NCBI RefSeq assembly: GCF_020103695.1
Contig: NZ_JAHXBF010000023.1
Span: 145,585 to 209,584, forward strand
Source of the DNA: Hyalangium versicolor
Lineage (GTDB): Bacteria; Myxococcota; Myxococcia; Myxococcales; Myxococcaceae
DNA length: 64,000 bases
Direction of reading: 5' to 3'
In this document: positions 10,748 through 19,844 of the stretch, in pieces
Layout of the letters: every line of letters begins with the position of its first letter
Position numbering within the stretch: the first letter of the stretch is position 1
Position numbers and translations under genes: made by a program
Notes under the pieces: generated by a model
What the model was told of the DNA's origin: nothing
Database searches by the model: none
The model's input: only the letters and a program-made list of their open reading frames with translations

Positions 10748-11328
10748 GCCACCGACCCATGAACCGCGCGCTCTTTATCTGCCTGCTGCTGTGCTCCGCC
10801 TGCTCGGCGGAGATCTCGGTCGAGACCGAGCCCTTCAATCAGAAAGTCCCCGTCACCTCGCTGTTGGAGCCCGTCTACGCGGAGGTCGCCATCGACGTGC
10901 CGGACGAGGCGGTGGGGGACGTCATCGTGGACGAGATCTCCGCCGACCTGACGGTGGTGAACCCGGCCAAGGCGCTGACCCTGGAGACAGGAGTGCGGCT
11001 GTCGCTGAGCGGCAAGGCCACGCCGGAGGATCCCGTCCTCTACACGAACACCAACCTGCCGGCGTACTTCAACACCGCGTCCATCCTGCTGCCCACGCAG
11101 GCGTTCGCGCCGGGCCAGAGCAAGCCCTTCACCATCAAGGATCCGGTGTTGGTGAAGGCGGCGGGCAAGCCGCGCATCTGGCTCATCGTCAATAACACCG
11201 TGAAGCGGGTGGGCCTCGGCACGGACACGCTGCCGTTGGACATCCTCCTGCAGAACATCGTGTTCCGGGCCACGGTGACCAAGCCCTTCAATGGCGTGGC
11301 GGGAGGGCTGGAGGTGGGCGGGCTGTGA
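10744..11328 (+). CDS. Hypothetical lipoprotein coupled to the barrel gene
   Basis: A 194-residue protein with an N-terminal hydrophobic segment ending in a lipobox-like CSAC (Cys at about residue 20), indicating lipid anchoring. The mature part is rich in beta-strand-like segments and Val/Leu, with no recognised domain. Its ATG overlaps the stop of the preceding barrel-like gene (ATGA), so the proteins are probably made in equal amounts. A periplasm-facing or surface lipoprotein supporting the barrel is a reasonable guess only. Confidence 0.75.
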   Translation: MSHRPMNRALFICLLLCSACSAEISVETEPFNQKVPVTSLLEPVYAEVAIDVPDEAVGDVIVDEISADLTVVNPAKALTLETGVRLSLSGKATPEDPVLYTNTNLPAYFNTASILLPTQAFAPGQSKPFTIKDPVLVKAAGKPRIWLIVNNTVKRVGLGTDTLPLDILLQNIVFRATVTKPFNGVAGGLEVGGL

Positions 11329-11454
11329 GCCCGGAACAACCCTGAAGAGCAGGCCGAGACAAGGTCCAACGCTGGACAGGCGTGCGGGTCGGGCCCTGGC
11401 CTGGCACCAATCTCCGTGAGCCCGCGCCTCCGTGGGGCTAGATTCCCAGCCCCT

Positions 11455-14013
11455 ATGGCGCACCTGACCGAAGACAAGAACTTCCGCCTCCCGCGGACCG
11501 TCCTCCCCCGCCGCTATACGACCACGCTGACGCTCAACCTGGATGAGCGCTCCTTCTCCGGCACGGAGACCATCGAGTTGGAGGTGACCTCGCCCACGAG
11601 CGAGATCATCCTTCACGGCATTGCGCTCCAGTTGGGCAAGGTGACCTTCCGCACCGACAGCCGGCAGTACGCCCCCGCCTCCATCCGGGCGGTGGAGCAG
11701 AGCGAGACGGTGGTGCTCCAGTTCGAACCGCCGCTCCCCACCGGTGCGGCCTCGCTGGACGTGGAGTGGACGGGGCGCTTCACGCAGGGCCTGCGCGGTC
11801 TGTACCTGGCGGGCAAGGTGGCCGCCACCCAGTTCGAGGCGGCGGATGCCCGGCGCCTCTTCCCCTGCTTCGATGAGCCGTCCTTCAAGGCCCGGTGGGC
11901 CATCACCGTGCGGATTCCTCCCACGCCGGGGCTGGTGGCCCTGTCCAACGGCGCGGTCGTCTCGGATGTCGTCGAGGGCAATCTGCGCACGGTGAAGTTC
12001 CAGGAGATGGATGTCCTCAGCTCCTACTTGATTGCGCTGGTGGTGGGCCCCTTGGTGGGCACTCCGGAGCAGCAGGTGAATGGGGTGCCGGTGCGCACCT
12101 GGTCGCTGCCGGAGAAGGCGCACCTGACGCGCTTCGGGCAGGACGCGGCGCTGGCGGCGCTGCCTCGGCTGCAGGAGTACTTCGGGCTGCCCTACGCCTA
12201 CGGCAAGGTGGATCAGGTGGGCATCCCGGACTTCGAGGCCGGCGCCATGGAGAACGCGGGCCTCATCACCTACCGCGAGGTGGCGCTGCTGCTGGATCCG
12301 GCCACCGCGCCGCTGTCGGTGCAGAAGCGGGTGGCCGAGGTGGTGACGCACGAGCTGGCGCACCAGTGGTTCGGCAACTGGGTGACGATGGTGTGGTGGG
12401 ATGACTTGTGGCTCAACGAGGCGTTCGCCACGTGGATGGCCTACAAGATCGTCGACGGCTGGCGGCCGGACTGGCGCGTGTGGCTGGACTTCGACACGGG
12501 CAAGGCGGCGGCGCTGCACCTGGACGCGCTCAAGTCCACGCACCCCATCCGCGGTGAGGTGCGCAACGCGAGCGAGGCCGGTGAGAGCTTCGATCTCATC
12601 ACCTACGAGAAGGGCGGCGCGGTGCTGCGGATGATCGAGGGATTCCTGGGCGAGGGCCCGTTCCGCGAGGGCATCCGCCAGTACATGCGCACGCACGCGC
12701 GCAGCAACGCGGTGGCGGATGACCTGTGGCGGGCGCTCGGGGCGGCCTCGTCCCAACCGGTGGTGGAGCTGGCCAACGCGTGGATCGGCCAGAGCGGCTA
12801 CCCGCTCATCTCGGTGAAGGTGGAGGGCCGGAAGGTGTCGCTGAGCCAGCGGCGCTTCTATTCGGAGCCGGGGGTGAGCAGCGGCGAGCGCTGGCCGGTG
12901 CCGGTGGTGCTGCGCTTCGAGGACGGGGGCGGCGTGCGCGAGCACCGCTTCGTTCTGCGTGACGCGCAGACCTCGGTGACGCTGGAGGGCAGCGGCGAGG
13001 TGAGTTGGCTGTGCGCCAACGCGGGCTCCACGGGCTTCTACCGGGTGGCGTACGACGCGGACGCGCTGCAGAAGCTGGCGGCAAACCTGGGGGCGCTGGC
13101 GCCCTCCGAGCGCATCTCCCTGCTGGCGGACCGGTGGGCGCTGGTGCGCGCGGGGCAGGCGTCGGCGGCGGACTTCCTGGATCTGGCCGGCCGCTTCGGC
13201 GGTGAGGAGGACGACGCCGTCCTCGACGAGTTGGTGGGGCGGTTGGGGTACGTGGAGGCACGGCTGGTGGAGGGTGAGAACCAGGAGCGTTTCCGCCGCT
13301 GGGTGGAGAAGCTGCTGGGCCCGGCGCTGACGAAGCTCGGGTGGGAGCCGGCAGCGGGTGAGACGGATCGGGTGAAGCTGCGGCGCGCGGCGTTGGTGCG
13401 CGCGGTGGGCGTGCTGGCGCGGGGCGGAACGGCGCTGAACGAGGTGCGGCCTCGGGTGACGCGGGCGGTGGGCGGAGACAAGGCAGCGCTGGAGCCGAAC
13501 CTGCTGGACAGCTCGGTGTACATGGCGGCGCGGGCGGGAGACTCGGCGCTGTTCGACACGCTGCTGGAGAAGATGAAGGCGGAGCCGGATCCGGCGACGC
13601 AGCGGCGCTACCTGACGGCGCTGGCCTCGTTCGAGGATGCGGCGCTGGCGAAGCGGGGCCAGGAGCTGTTCTTCACGGATGCGGTGAAGATGCAGGACGT
13701 GACGATCTACCTGGGCGGCCTGCTGGGCAACCGGACGGGGCGGGACGCGTGGTGGCAGGTGGTGCAGCAGCGGTGGCAGGACGTGGTGGCGCGCACGGGC
13801 GGGGCGCCCATGCTGCTGCGGCGGGTAGTGGAGGCGCTGGGAGCCCTGCGCAACCGAAAGCAGTTCGAGGAGGCGAAGGCGCTGCTGCAGGCGCACCCGG
13901 TGACGGAGGCGCAGCAGGCGATGGCGCAGACGATGGAGCGCCTCAGCCAGGATGTGGCACTGAGCGAGCGCGCGGGCCCGGAGGTGTCGGCCTGGATCAA
14001 GCGCCAGCCTTGA
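11455..14013 (+). CDS. M1-family zinc aminopeptidase
   Basis: An 852-residue enzyme. Residues 1-200 form the N-terminal beta-saddle. The catalytic thermolysin-like domain contains GAMEN (263-267), which binds the substrate alpha-amino group, and HELAH...E (H299, E300, H303, E322), the gluzincin zinc site, followed by the expected WLNEAFATWM. The C-terminal half (about 520-840) is the helical ERAP1-like domain. It removes N-terminal amino acids from peptides, probably in the cytoplasm because no signal peptide is visible. ATG 11455 was chosen over an in-frame GTG at 11416 because the first conserved residues (FRLPRTVLPRRY) follow closely. A divergent or coupled partner is absent; the gene appears monocistronic. 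Confidence 0.95.
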   Translation: MAHLTEDKNFRLPRTVLPRRYTTTLTLNLDERSFSGTETIELEVTSPTSEIILHGIALQLGKVTFRTDSRQYAPASIRAVEQSETVVLQFEPPLPTGAASLDVEWTGRFTQGLRGLYLAGKVAATQFEAADARRLFPCFDEPSFKARWAITVRIPPTPGLVALSNGAVVSDVVEGNLRTVKFQEMDVLSSYLIALVVGPLVGTPEQQVNGVPVRTWSLPEKAHLTRFGQDAALAALPRLQEYFGLPYAYGKVDQVGIPDFEAGAMENAGLITYREVALLLDPATAPLSVQKRVAEVVTHELAHQWFGNWVTMVWWDDLWLNEAFATWMAYKIVDGWRPDWRVWLDFDTGKAAALHLDALKSTHPIRGEVRNASEAGESFDLITYEKGGAVLRMIEGFLGEGPFREGIRQYMRTHARSNAVADDLWRALGAASSQPVVELANAWIGQSGYPLISVKVEGRKVSLSQRRFYSEPGVSSGERWPVPVVLRFEDGGGVREHRFVLRDAQTSVTLEGSGEVSWLCANAGSTGFYRVAYDADALQKLAANLGALAPSERISLLADRWALVRAGQASAADFLDLAGRFGGEEDDAVLDELVGRLGYVEARLVEGENQERFRRWVEKLLGPALTKLGWEPAAGETDRVKLRRAALVRAVGVLARGGTALNEVRPRVTRAVGGDKAALEPNLLDSSVYMAARAGDSALFDTLLEKMKAEPDPATQRRYLTALASFEDAALAKRGQELFFTDAVKMQDVTIYLGGLLGNRTGRDAWWQVVQQRWQDVVARTGGAPMLLRRVVEALGALRNRKQFEEAKALLQAHPVTEAQQAMAQTMERLSQDVALSERAGPEVSAWIKRQP

Positions 14014-14134
14014 GCCACGGGCTCGCTCGCGGAGGCCGGCCCTTCAAGAGATGGGAGAGAAGTAACCTTGCTCTTCCCACCGCTGAGAGGCACGCTCGAC
14101 GCGGAGCCGCGGCGTTACTTGCGCCTGGAGGATC

Positions 14135-15265
14135 ATGAGCCATCCCTTCAACAGCCTGACCATCCACAGCCTGCGTGGCGTCAAGGGCCTGGAACTGCCC
14201 GGGCTAGGAGGGGTGAATCTGCTGGTGGGGGGCAACGACTCCGGCAAGACGACCGTGCTGGAGGCCCTAGCGCTCTACTGCAACCCGCTCGACATCTTCG
14301 CCTGGGACTCTCTCTCCATGGAGCGCGAGTCCCTGGGTACGATCATTGAGGGTCCGCCCCCAGGAGAAACCCGCCTGGACGCTTTGCGCTGGCTCTTTCC
14401 ACAGCATGTAGTCACGGGCTCAGACGAACCGTACGAAGGCGCGGTGTCCCTCTCTGCGGATGGAACCTTTCCAATCCGCAAGGTCCATGCCCGGTATCGA
14501 GAGACACGAGGACTGGCCCCAAGACGACAGCCCCCGAGCACACACCCGTATGGCATCAAGCTGTATCCTTTCAGTTCCCGAGAACTTCATCGCGAGCGCC
14601 GCGGTGCCGAACTTGAGTTCGAGGCAACTCCTGGCTTTGAGCCAAGGGTCATCACGCTGTGGGCGGACGAGCGTTTGGATGATTCGCAGAGGGCACCGGG
14701 GCCGGTTCTTCCCTACCGGCTGCTCAACCCGTCAGAGCTCTACCTCGACTCATTCTCCGTCGCAGACTTCACGGAAGCACGATTGGCAGGACTCCAAGGC
14801 GCGGTGAAGGACCTCTTGAGAGCCTTCGACCCGCGCATCCAGGGGATCGAGATCCTCGCGCCCCAGGGCCGACCTACCCTCTACCTCCAGGACTCCGTTG
14901 CTGGGCTCGCTCCGATCAGCGCGTTTGGAGACGGTGTCCGGCGTGCACTGTCCTTCGCGTTGACGATTCCCACCGTGACGGATGGGATCGTGCTGATCGA
15001 CGAGATCGAGACGGCCATCCACATCTCGGCGCTGAGCAGGGTCTTCCGCTGGATACGCGATGCCTGCCAGCAATACCGCATCCAGCTCTTCGTCACGACC
15101 CACAGCCTGGAAGCGGTGGACGCTATCCTGGGGACTGACACGACCCAGCAAGAGGACATCGTCGGTTTCCGGCTCGAACGGGGAGAGGAACACACCTCGG
15201 CGAAGCGCTATGGCGAGGATCTCCTCAAGCGCCTGCGCTATGAGCGCGGCCTCGACGTGAGGTGA
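14135..15265 (+). CDS. AAA/ABC-type ATPase of a two-gene OLD/PARIS-like module
   Basis: A 376-residue SMC/RecF-type ATPase. Walker A is GGNDSGKTT (about residues 33-41), the signature-like segment is SAFGDGVRRALSFAL, Walker B is GIVLIDEIETAIH with the catalytic Glu, and the H-switch is VTTHSLEAV. This is the AAA_15/AAA_21 architecture used in OLD-family nucleases and in defence ATPases such as PARIS AriA. The ATG has CTGGAGGATC upstream. Its stop codon overlaps the GTG of the next gene (15262-15265), so the two proteins are translationally coupled. Unlike single-chain OLD, it lacks a fused TOPRIM domain, and the TOPRIM-like protein is supplied by the neighbour. A defence role is inferred from the architecture. 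Confidence 0.85.
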   Translation: MSHPFNSLTIHSLRGVKGLELPGLGGVNLLVGGNDSGKTTVLEALALYCNPLDIFAWDSLSMERESLGTIIEGPPPGETRLDALRWLFPQHVVTGSDEPYEGAVSLSADGTFPIRKVHARYRETRGLAPRRQPPSTHPYGIKLYPFSSRELHRERRGAELEFEATPGFEPRVITLWADERLDDSQRAPGPVLPYRLLNPSELYLDSFSVADFTEARLAGLQGAVKDLLRAFDPRIQGIEILAPQGRPTLYLQDSVAGLAPISAFGDGVRRALSFALTIPTVTDGIVLIDEIETAIHISALSRVFRWIRDACQQYRIQLFVTTHSLEAVDAILGTDTTQQEDIVGFRLERGEEHTSAKRYGEDLLKRLRYERGLDVR

Positions 15266-16041
15266 GCGTGAGGTACGCCTATCTCGTCGTCGAAGGCCCT
15301 CACGATGTCGAATTCGTAGGCCGGCTCCTCAAGCCGTACCAGTTCACACGCATCAGGCTCGAATCGCGGCTGGATCCATACTGGACGCCAGTCGTGCCCA
15401 CGAAGTTTCCTTTCGGTGGAGACCTGAGCCAGCGCGTGCCTGTACCCACGTTCTTCTCTTCAGTGGACGTGTCCGTCGCGGTGAATGCCGCAGGAGGAGA
15501 TTCCCGGATTGCCCCCCAGGTCGAGGAGACCCTCGCCGTGCTCTCGACCAGGCCCCAGGCCATCGGTGCCCTGCTCGACGCGGACTCCCAGAACTCACCC
15601 GCACAGCGGTTCAATACGGTGCGCGCGGAGCTGAACCGGCTTGGCCTGCCCTTCCCTGCTCAGGCCGGACAGGTGTCTGCGGCCACTCCACAGTGTGGCA
15701 TCTTCGTTCTTCCCGACAACCAGACCGCAGGCACCTTGGAAGACCTGCTGCTCGAGTGCGCCCGCCTCAGCTATCCGGGGTTGCTGACCTCGGCCCAGGC
15801 CCTGGTGGGAAGCGTCCGACCCGACGATTCTGCCTTCACCGCGGAGGACATGAAGGACTTCCGCAAGCCAGCGGGCTCCGAGAAAGCCACCGTGGCCTGC
15901 ATCGCGGGCATCCTCAAGCCTGGCAAGGCCGTTCAGGTGTCCATCCAGGACAACCGCTGGTTGGATGAACAGACGATGAACAGCCTCCCTCGCATCAAAG
16001 CAGTGCAGCGCTTCCTCGCGGATCTCCTGTCGCTGCCGTGA
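15262..16041 (+). CDS. DUF3226/TOPRIM-like partner of the ATPase
   Basis: A 259-residue protein with TOPRIM-like acidic positions: VEGPHD near the N-terminus (E11, D15) and ALLDADS (D106, D108). This E...DxD order is that of TOPRIM nucleases/primases, and DUF3226 proteins are TOPRIM-related. The GTG start overlaps the TGA of the ATPase gene; a second GTG lies six bases downstream. No membrane segment or signal is visible, so it is cytoplasmic. By analogy to OLD nucleases and PARIS (AAA plus DUF4435), it may be the effector released or activated by its ATPase when phage is sensed. Nuclease activity is a prediction. The 350 bases downstream contain repeats but no gene. Confidence 0.75.
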   Translation: MSVRYAYLVVEGPHDVEFVGRLLKPYQFTRIRLESRLDPYWTPVVPTKFPFGGDLSQRVPVPTFFSSVDVSVAVNAAGGDSRIAPQVEETLAVLSTRPQAIGALLDADSQNSPAQRFNTVRAELNRLGLPFPAQAGQVSAATPQCGIFVLPDNQTAGTLEDLLLECARLSYPGLLTSAQALVGSVRPDDSAFTAEDMKDFRKPAGSEKATVACIAGILKPGKAVQVSIQDNRWLDEQTMNSLPRIKAVQRFLADLLSLP

Positions 16042-16080
16042 GCGATCGCTGAGCCGCCCAGAGAAACCCCGGGCCCTTGA

Positions 16081-16148
16081 AGGAGGCCCCCCTCCGGGCG
16101 CGGTCCGGACCACCTGGTAGGGTTGTCATACCAGTTCGGTCCAGGTCC
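16081..16148 (-). repeat. Dispersed hairpin repeat, copy B
   Basis: Read on the minus strand, this gives AACTGGTATG, then TACCAGGT, then CGGACCGCGCCCGGAGGG. It shares the hairpin-plus-ACCGCGCCCG structure of copies A, C and D and shares GGACCGCGCCCGGAGGG with copy C. It lies between the TOPRIM-like gene and the Ser/Thr kinase gene in a region without genes. Confidence 0.6.
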
Positions 16149-16210
16149 GCCGACCGAGGGCCCCTGCTTCAGGAGGAGCCCTGGGTGAGAGGCTGAGGAT
16201 CGAGGTCCAG

Positions 16211-16268
16211 TGCCCACCAGTGGGCACCCACTGCACGAGCGTGCCCACTGAGTGCCCACCAGTGGGCA
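16211..16268. promoter_or_regulatory. Two identical palindromes, TGCCCACCAGTGGGCA
   Basis: The perfect 7-bp-armed palindrome TGCCCACCAGTGGGCA occurs at 16211-16226 and again at 16253-16268, a 42-base period (four helical turns). A half-site GTGCCCACTG lies between them. They end about 120 bases before the kinase start at 16392, which suits a cooperative operator. They could also be repeat units unrelated to regulation. The rest of 16042-16391 holds copy B of the dispersed repeat and no other visible gene. Confidence 0.5.
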
Positions 16269-16391
16269 CTCACGCATGTGCCCGTTCAGGGTGCCAGGCC
16301 CATGTCAGGCTCAGCCACTGACCGGGCATGTGGAAGACCCATGAGGTAGGGTGGGCCCCTGGGGGCAATGGCCCCCCGTCGGAGATCGCCC

Positions 16392-17906
16392 ATGGGTTCG
16401 AAACAAAGTTTGCGGGAGGTGGACCCCCTCTGCCTGCCACCGGGCCTGCAGCTCGGCCCCTGGCGCATCCTGGCCTGGAGAGGACGCGGCTCCTACGGCA
16501 CCCTCTACCGCGTTCAACTCGCCAGCCGTCCCGAAGCGGGCTCCTTCGCCCTCAAGCTGGCCGTGTCTCCCGGGGATGAGCGCTTCGAACGCGAGGCATG
16601 GCTCCTCCAGCGCATCCAGAGTCCCCATGTGCCCCGGCTCCACGCGCAGGGCATCTGGCGACATCCCTCTGGAGCCTTCCCGTACCTCGTCATGGACTGG
16701 ATCGACGGCGAGCCGCTGTATGAGTGGTCCGCGCGTCGCAACCCTTCCTCGGCTCAGTGCGCGGGGATGCTGGCCCAGGTGGCTCGAGCCCTGGAGGCCA
16801 CCCATGCCATCGGAGGCCTGCACCGGGATGTGAAGGGCGCCAATGTGCTGGTCCGTCCGGCGGACGGCCGCGTCTTCCTCACCGACTTTGGCGCCGGTGA
16901 CTACCGGGGCGCCACCACCCTCACCTCGAAGCTGCTGCCCCCGGGCACTCCCGCCTACCGCAGCCCCGAGGCCTGGGGCTTTCTCTATCTGTTCCGCCGC
17001 CACCCCACCGTGCACTACCCGGCCAGCGCCTGCGATGACCTGTTCGCCCTGGGCGTCATGGCCTACCGCTTGGTGACAGATGAGTACCCGCCGTCCACCC
17101 ACCCCGAGGAGGACGAGGCCAAGGTGTGGCGCGAAGGAGGCCCTGGCCCTCGGCCACCACGAGCGCTCACCGCTCGACTGAGCCCGGAGCTGGATGCGGC
17201 CATCCTGCGGCTGCTGTCCGTGCTCCCAGATGACCGCTTCGGTGGAACCGCTCGCGGAGCGGCCGAGGCGCTGATTCAGGCCGCTGGGAGCTCGGATCCC
17301 TCGGCGCACGAGCCCCTGTTCGGCTGGGGAGCCGGCCTCCCCCTGCGTTGGCGCAGCGTGGAGGTGGTCCGCCGCGCCACGGAGGCGGATGCCGCCGCGA
17401 GGAAGGAATTCGAGCTGCCCACGTTGAAGGAGCAGGCTTCGCCTCGAGCCGGGCTGGTGCCACCTCAAGCCCTCGTGCCGCAATGGAGCGCGGAGCTGGC
17501 CGTGGGATTCGCAGGGTTGCTGCTCGCGGGGCTCATCGTGGCGTTGTTCTACCAAGAGCCTCCGCTGGCTTGGAGCAGTGCGCCTCGGGAGCACCGTGCG
17601 GAAGAGAGTGCATCCGTGGGCGACGGGGCCCTCTCCGCACCCGTCGCGCTGGAAGAGACGCTCCCCACGCAAGACTCAGGGCGGGCGGTGAAGATGCCCA
17701 TGCCCGACCAACCCCTGGACGGACAGCGCAGGCCACCATGCAACAAGTTCGGCGAAGTGCTCCTCAACGGCGGGTGCTGGCTCAGGGTTCCTGACATCCG
17801 CCCGCCGTGCAAGGAGGAGGGCAAAGAGGATGGGTATGCCTGGAAGGGGGCCTGCTACGTGCCCTCGTATCCTCCGCAGCGTCGCCCCACCTCGACTCCG
17901 CCGTAG
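16392..17906 (+). CDS. Membrane-anchored Ser/Thr protein kinase
   Basis: A 504-residue protein. The N-terminal kinase domain (about 20-300) has the glycine loop GRGSYG (31-36), the ATP lysine in FALKLA (K55), HRDVKGANV (H144, D146), the DFG (D165) and SPEAWG. One hydrophobic membrane helix lies at about 366-388. The C-terminal segment (about 390-504) is outside the cytoplasm and carries paired cysteines (PPCNKFGEVLLNGGCW, RPPCKEE, GACYV), a tail seen in some myxobacterial kinases. It phosphorylates proteins on Ser/Thr, with its extracytoplasmic tail probably acting as a sensor. ATG 16392 was preferred to 16368 because GGAG lies upstream at a proper distance. Two palindromes upstream may control it. 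Confidence 0.92.
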   Translation: MGSKQSLREVDPLCLPPGLQLGPWRILAWRGRGSYGTLYRVQLASRPEAGSFALKLAVSPGDERFEREAWLLQRIQSPHVPRLHAQGIWRHPSGAFPYLVMDWIDGEPLYEWSARRNPSSAQCAGMLAQVARALEATHAIGGLHRDVKGANVLVRPADGRVFLTDFGAGDYRGATTLTSKLLPPGTPAYRSPEAWGFLYLFRRHPTVHYPASACDDLFALGVMAYRLVTDEYPPSTHPEEDEAKVWREGGPGPRPPRALTARLSPELDAAILRLLSVLPDDRFGGTARGAAEALIQAAGSSDPSAHEPLFGWGAGLPLRWRSVEVVRRATEADAAARKEFELPTLKEQASPRAGLVPPQALVPQWSAELAVGFAGLLLAGLIVALFYQEPPLAWSSAPREHRAEESASVGDGALSAPVALEETLPTQDSGRAVKMPMPDQPLDGQRRPPCNKFGEVLLNGGCWLRVPDIRPPCKEEGKEDGYAWKGACYVPSYPPQRRPTSTPP

Positions 17907-17960
17907 GCTTCCGCGGGCCTGCCTCCCCTCTCTTGTGTGTGCACGGCGATTCCCATCGCG

Positions 17961-18878
17961 CTATCGGCGGCGGCGTACAGAGCTCTGTGCAGGTGCCTTT
18001 CCAGAGAGGACCACCTCCAGGAAATTGTGGACCACGGGTGAGGACTCCTCCGGACGGATCGCCAGCGTCAACCCGGCCACCGGTGCCTTCCCCGCGATCG
18101 GGATGTACTCGACGCCAGCGACGCGAATCTGCGCGAGCGAGGCCGGGACCAGCGACACCCCCAGCCCAGCGGCGATGAGAGGACCGATCGAGGAGAGCTG
18201 CGGTGCCTCGTGCCCGAGCATGGGTTCGAAGCCCGCGCTCCGGCACGCCACGATCACCTCGTCGAAGAGGCCCGGTCCGGCGTGTCGGGAGAAGAGCACG
18301 AACCGCTCTCGTGCCAACGCCGACAGCGGGAGCGCATCCGCCTTGGCCAGCGGATGACTCGTCGGCAACGCCACCACCATCGCCTCGTCCGACAAACGAT
18401 GGGCCTGAACACCTTCAGGCGTGCTCCGGCCGGGCCGGATGAACACAGCATCGAGCTCGTTCCTCGCGAGGCGCTCGAGCAGGCTCGCTGTCGGCGCCTC
18501 ATCGAGTGTCAGCTCGACCTCCGGATGCCGGCTCGCGAAGAGCCTGATCGAGGTGGGCACGATCGAATCGAAGGCGGCCGATCCCGTGAAGCCGACGCGA
18601 AGTCGTCCCACCTCTCCGCGTGCTCCGCGCCCAGCCGCCACCATGGCTCGCTTCGCCTGCTCGACGAGCGCCCGGGCCTCGGGAAGGAATGCGACGCCCG
18701 CCTCTGTCAGCTCCGCTCCATGGGGTAGGCGCCGGAAGAGCGTGCAACCCAGCTCCTCCTCGAGCGCTCGGATCTGCAGGCTGAGCGGTGGCTGACCGAT
18801 CCCCACCTTCGCTGCCGCGCGAGTGAAGTTCCGCTCCTCCGCGACGGCGAGGAAATACCGGACGTGGCGCAGCTCCAT
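17961..18878 (-). CDS. LysR-type transcriptional regulator
   Basis: A 305-residue regulator. The N-terminal winged helix (1-60) is clear: MELRHVRYFLAVAEERNFTR, AAAKVGIGQPPLSLQIRALE. The remainder is a periplasmic-binding-like effector domain. It is divergent from the short-chain dehydrogenase gene at 18972, with 93 bases between starts, the classic arrangement in which a LysR protein controls its neighbour and itself. A short inverted repeat, TAGC-GACTA-GCTA (18896-18908), fits a LysR recognition site. The C-terminus is basic (QSSVRRRR). The inducer is unknown. Confidence 0.95.
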   Translation of the reverse strand: MELRHVRYFLAVAEERNFTRAAAKVGIGQPPLSLQIRALEEELGCTLFRRLPHGAELTEAGVAFLPEARALVEQAKRAMVAAGRGARGEVGRLRVGFTGSAAFDSIVPTSIRLFASRHPEVELTLDEAPTASLLERLARNELDAVFIRPGRSTPEGVQAHRLSDEAMVVALPTSHPLAKADALPLSALARERFVLFSRHAGPGLFDEVIVACRSAGFEPMLGHEAPQLSSIGPLIAAGLGVSLVPASLAQIRVAGVEYIPIAGKAPVAGLTLAIRPEESSPVVHNFLEVVLSGKAPAQSSVRRRR

Positions 18879-18971
18879 GCCATATCTCCAAGCTATAGCG
18901 ACTAGCTACCCGATATATTGGACTGTAGGTCCGCTGACCGGCAAGAAGGGCACATCAAGGAGCGGACAAAC
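18879..18971. promoter_or_regulatory. Divergent LysR/SDR control region
   Basis: This 93-base intergenic region separates the two divergent starts. It has the inverted repeat TAGC-N5-GCTA at 18896-18908, matching the T-N11-A form of LysR operators, and is relatively AT-rich for this genome (GATATATTGG at 18914-18923). AAGGAGCGG before 18972 is the SDR ribosome site. Binding is inferred from layout. Confidence 0.45.
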
Positions 18972-19814
18972 ATGAGCGATGTGCCTCGCAAGACGTTTCT
19001 CATCACTGGAGCAAGCTCAGGCTTGGGCCGAGCCTTCGCGGAGGCGGCCCTGGCCGCCGGACACACCGTCGTCGGAACGGTCCGCAACGAGTCCGCGCGG
19101 GCCACGTTCGAGGCACTTGAGCCGCACCGCGCGAAGGCCGTCCTGCTCGATGTCACGGACTTCGCCCGCATCGAGCCGGCCGTCGCGAAGATCGAGCAGG
19201 ACTTCGGCCCCGTCGATGTGCTCGTCAACAACGCTGGCTATGGGCACGAGGGCATCCTCGAGGAGTCCTCGATAGAGGAGTTGCGCCATCAGTTCGACGT
19301 CAACGTCTTCGGCACAGTTGCCATGATCAAGGCGGTGCTGCCCTTCATGCGCCGGCGACGCGCGGGACATATCGTCAACGTGACGTCGATGGGCGGATTC
19401 ATCACCCTGCCGGGGATCTCGTTCTACTGCGGGAGCAAATTCGCGCTCGAAGGCATCACCGAGACGCTGGCCAAAGAGGTGAAGGGGCTCGGCATCAAGG
19501 TCACCGCGTTGGCGCCCGGCTCGTTCCGCACCGACTGGGCTGGACGGTCCATGGTTCGGACCGAGCGCAGCATCTCCGACTACGACGCGCTCTTCGACCC
19601 CGTCCGCCATGCGCGTCAGGAGAAGAGCGGCAGACAGGCGGGAGATCCCACCAAGGCAGCGCAGGTGCTCCTGCAGCTCGTTGCGATGGAGCACCCTCCC
19701 GTGCATCTGCTGCTCGGCAACGATGCCTTGAAGCTCGTGCGAGAGAAACTCGGAGCGCTCGAGGCGGAGATCCAGAGGTGGGAAACGATCACCCGTTCGA
19801 CCGATTTCACGTAA
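18972..19814 (+). CDS. Short-chain dehydrogenase/reductase (classical SDR)
   Basis: A 280-residue Rossmann-fold oxidoreductase. The cofactor motif is TGASSGLG near residues 12-19, NNAGYG follows in the core, and the catalytic set is S139, Y152 and K156 (SFYCGSK). An Arg/Ser region after the first strands (GTVRNESAR) suggests NADP(H) preference. It reduces or oxidises a carbonyl/hydroxyl substrate in the cytoplasm. The ATG at 18972 has AAGGAG upstream; an earlier in-frame ATG at 18918 lies in the control region and was rejected. It is probably regulated by the divergent LysR gene. The substrate is not identifiable. Confidence 0.93.
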   Translation: MSDVPRKTFLITGASSGLGRAFAEAALAAGHTVVGTVRNESARATFEALEPHRAKAVLLDVTDFARIEPAVAKIEQDFGPVDVLVNNAGYGHEGILEESSIEELRHQFDVNVFGTVAMIKAVLPFMRRRRAGHIVNVTSMGGFITLPGISFYCGSKFALEGITETLAKEVKGLGIKVTALAPGSFRTDWAGRSMVRTERSISDYDALFDPVRHARQEKSGRQAGDPTKAAQVLLQLVAMEHPPVHLLLGNDALKLVREKLGALEAEIQRWETITRSTDFT

Positions 19815-19844
19815 GGCTCTTACGGACTCGGAATGCCCTGCCCC

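Noticed and set aside
10663..13896. A 1077-residue open frame on the minus strand across the M1 aminopeptidase
   Set aside because: It is antisense to a clearly conserved gene and is rich in Arg, His and Leu, as expected for the reverse complement of GC-rich coding sequence.
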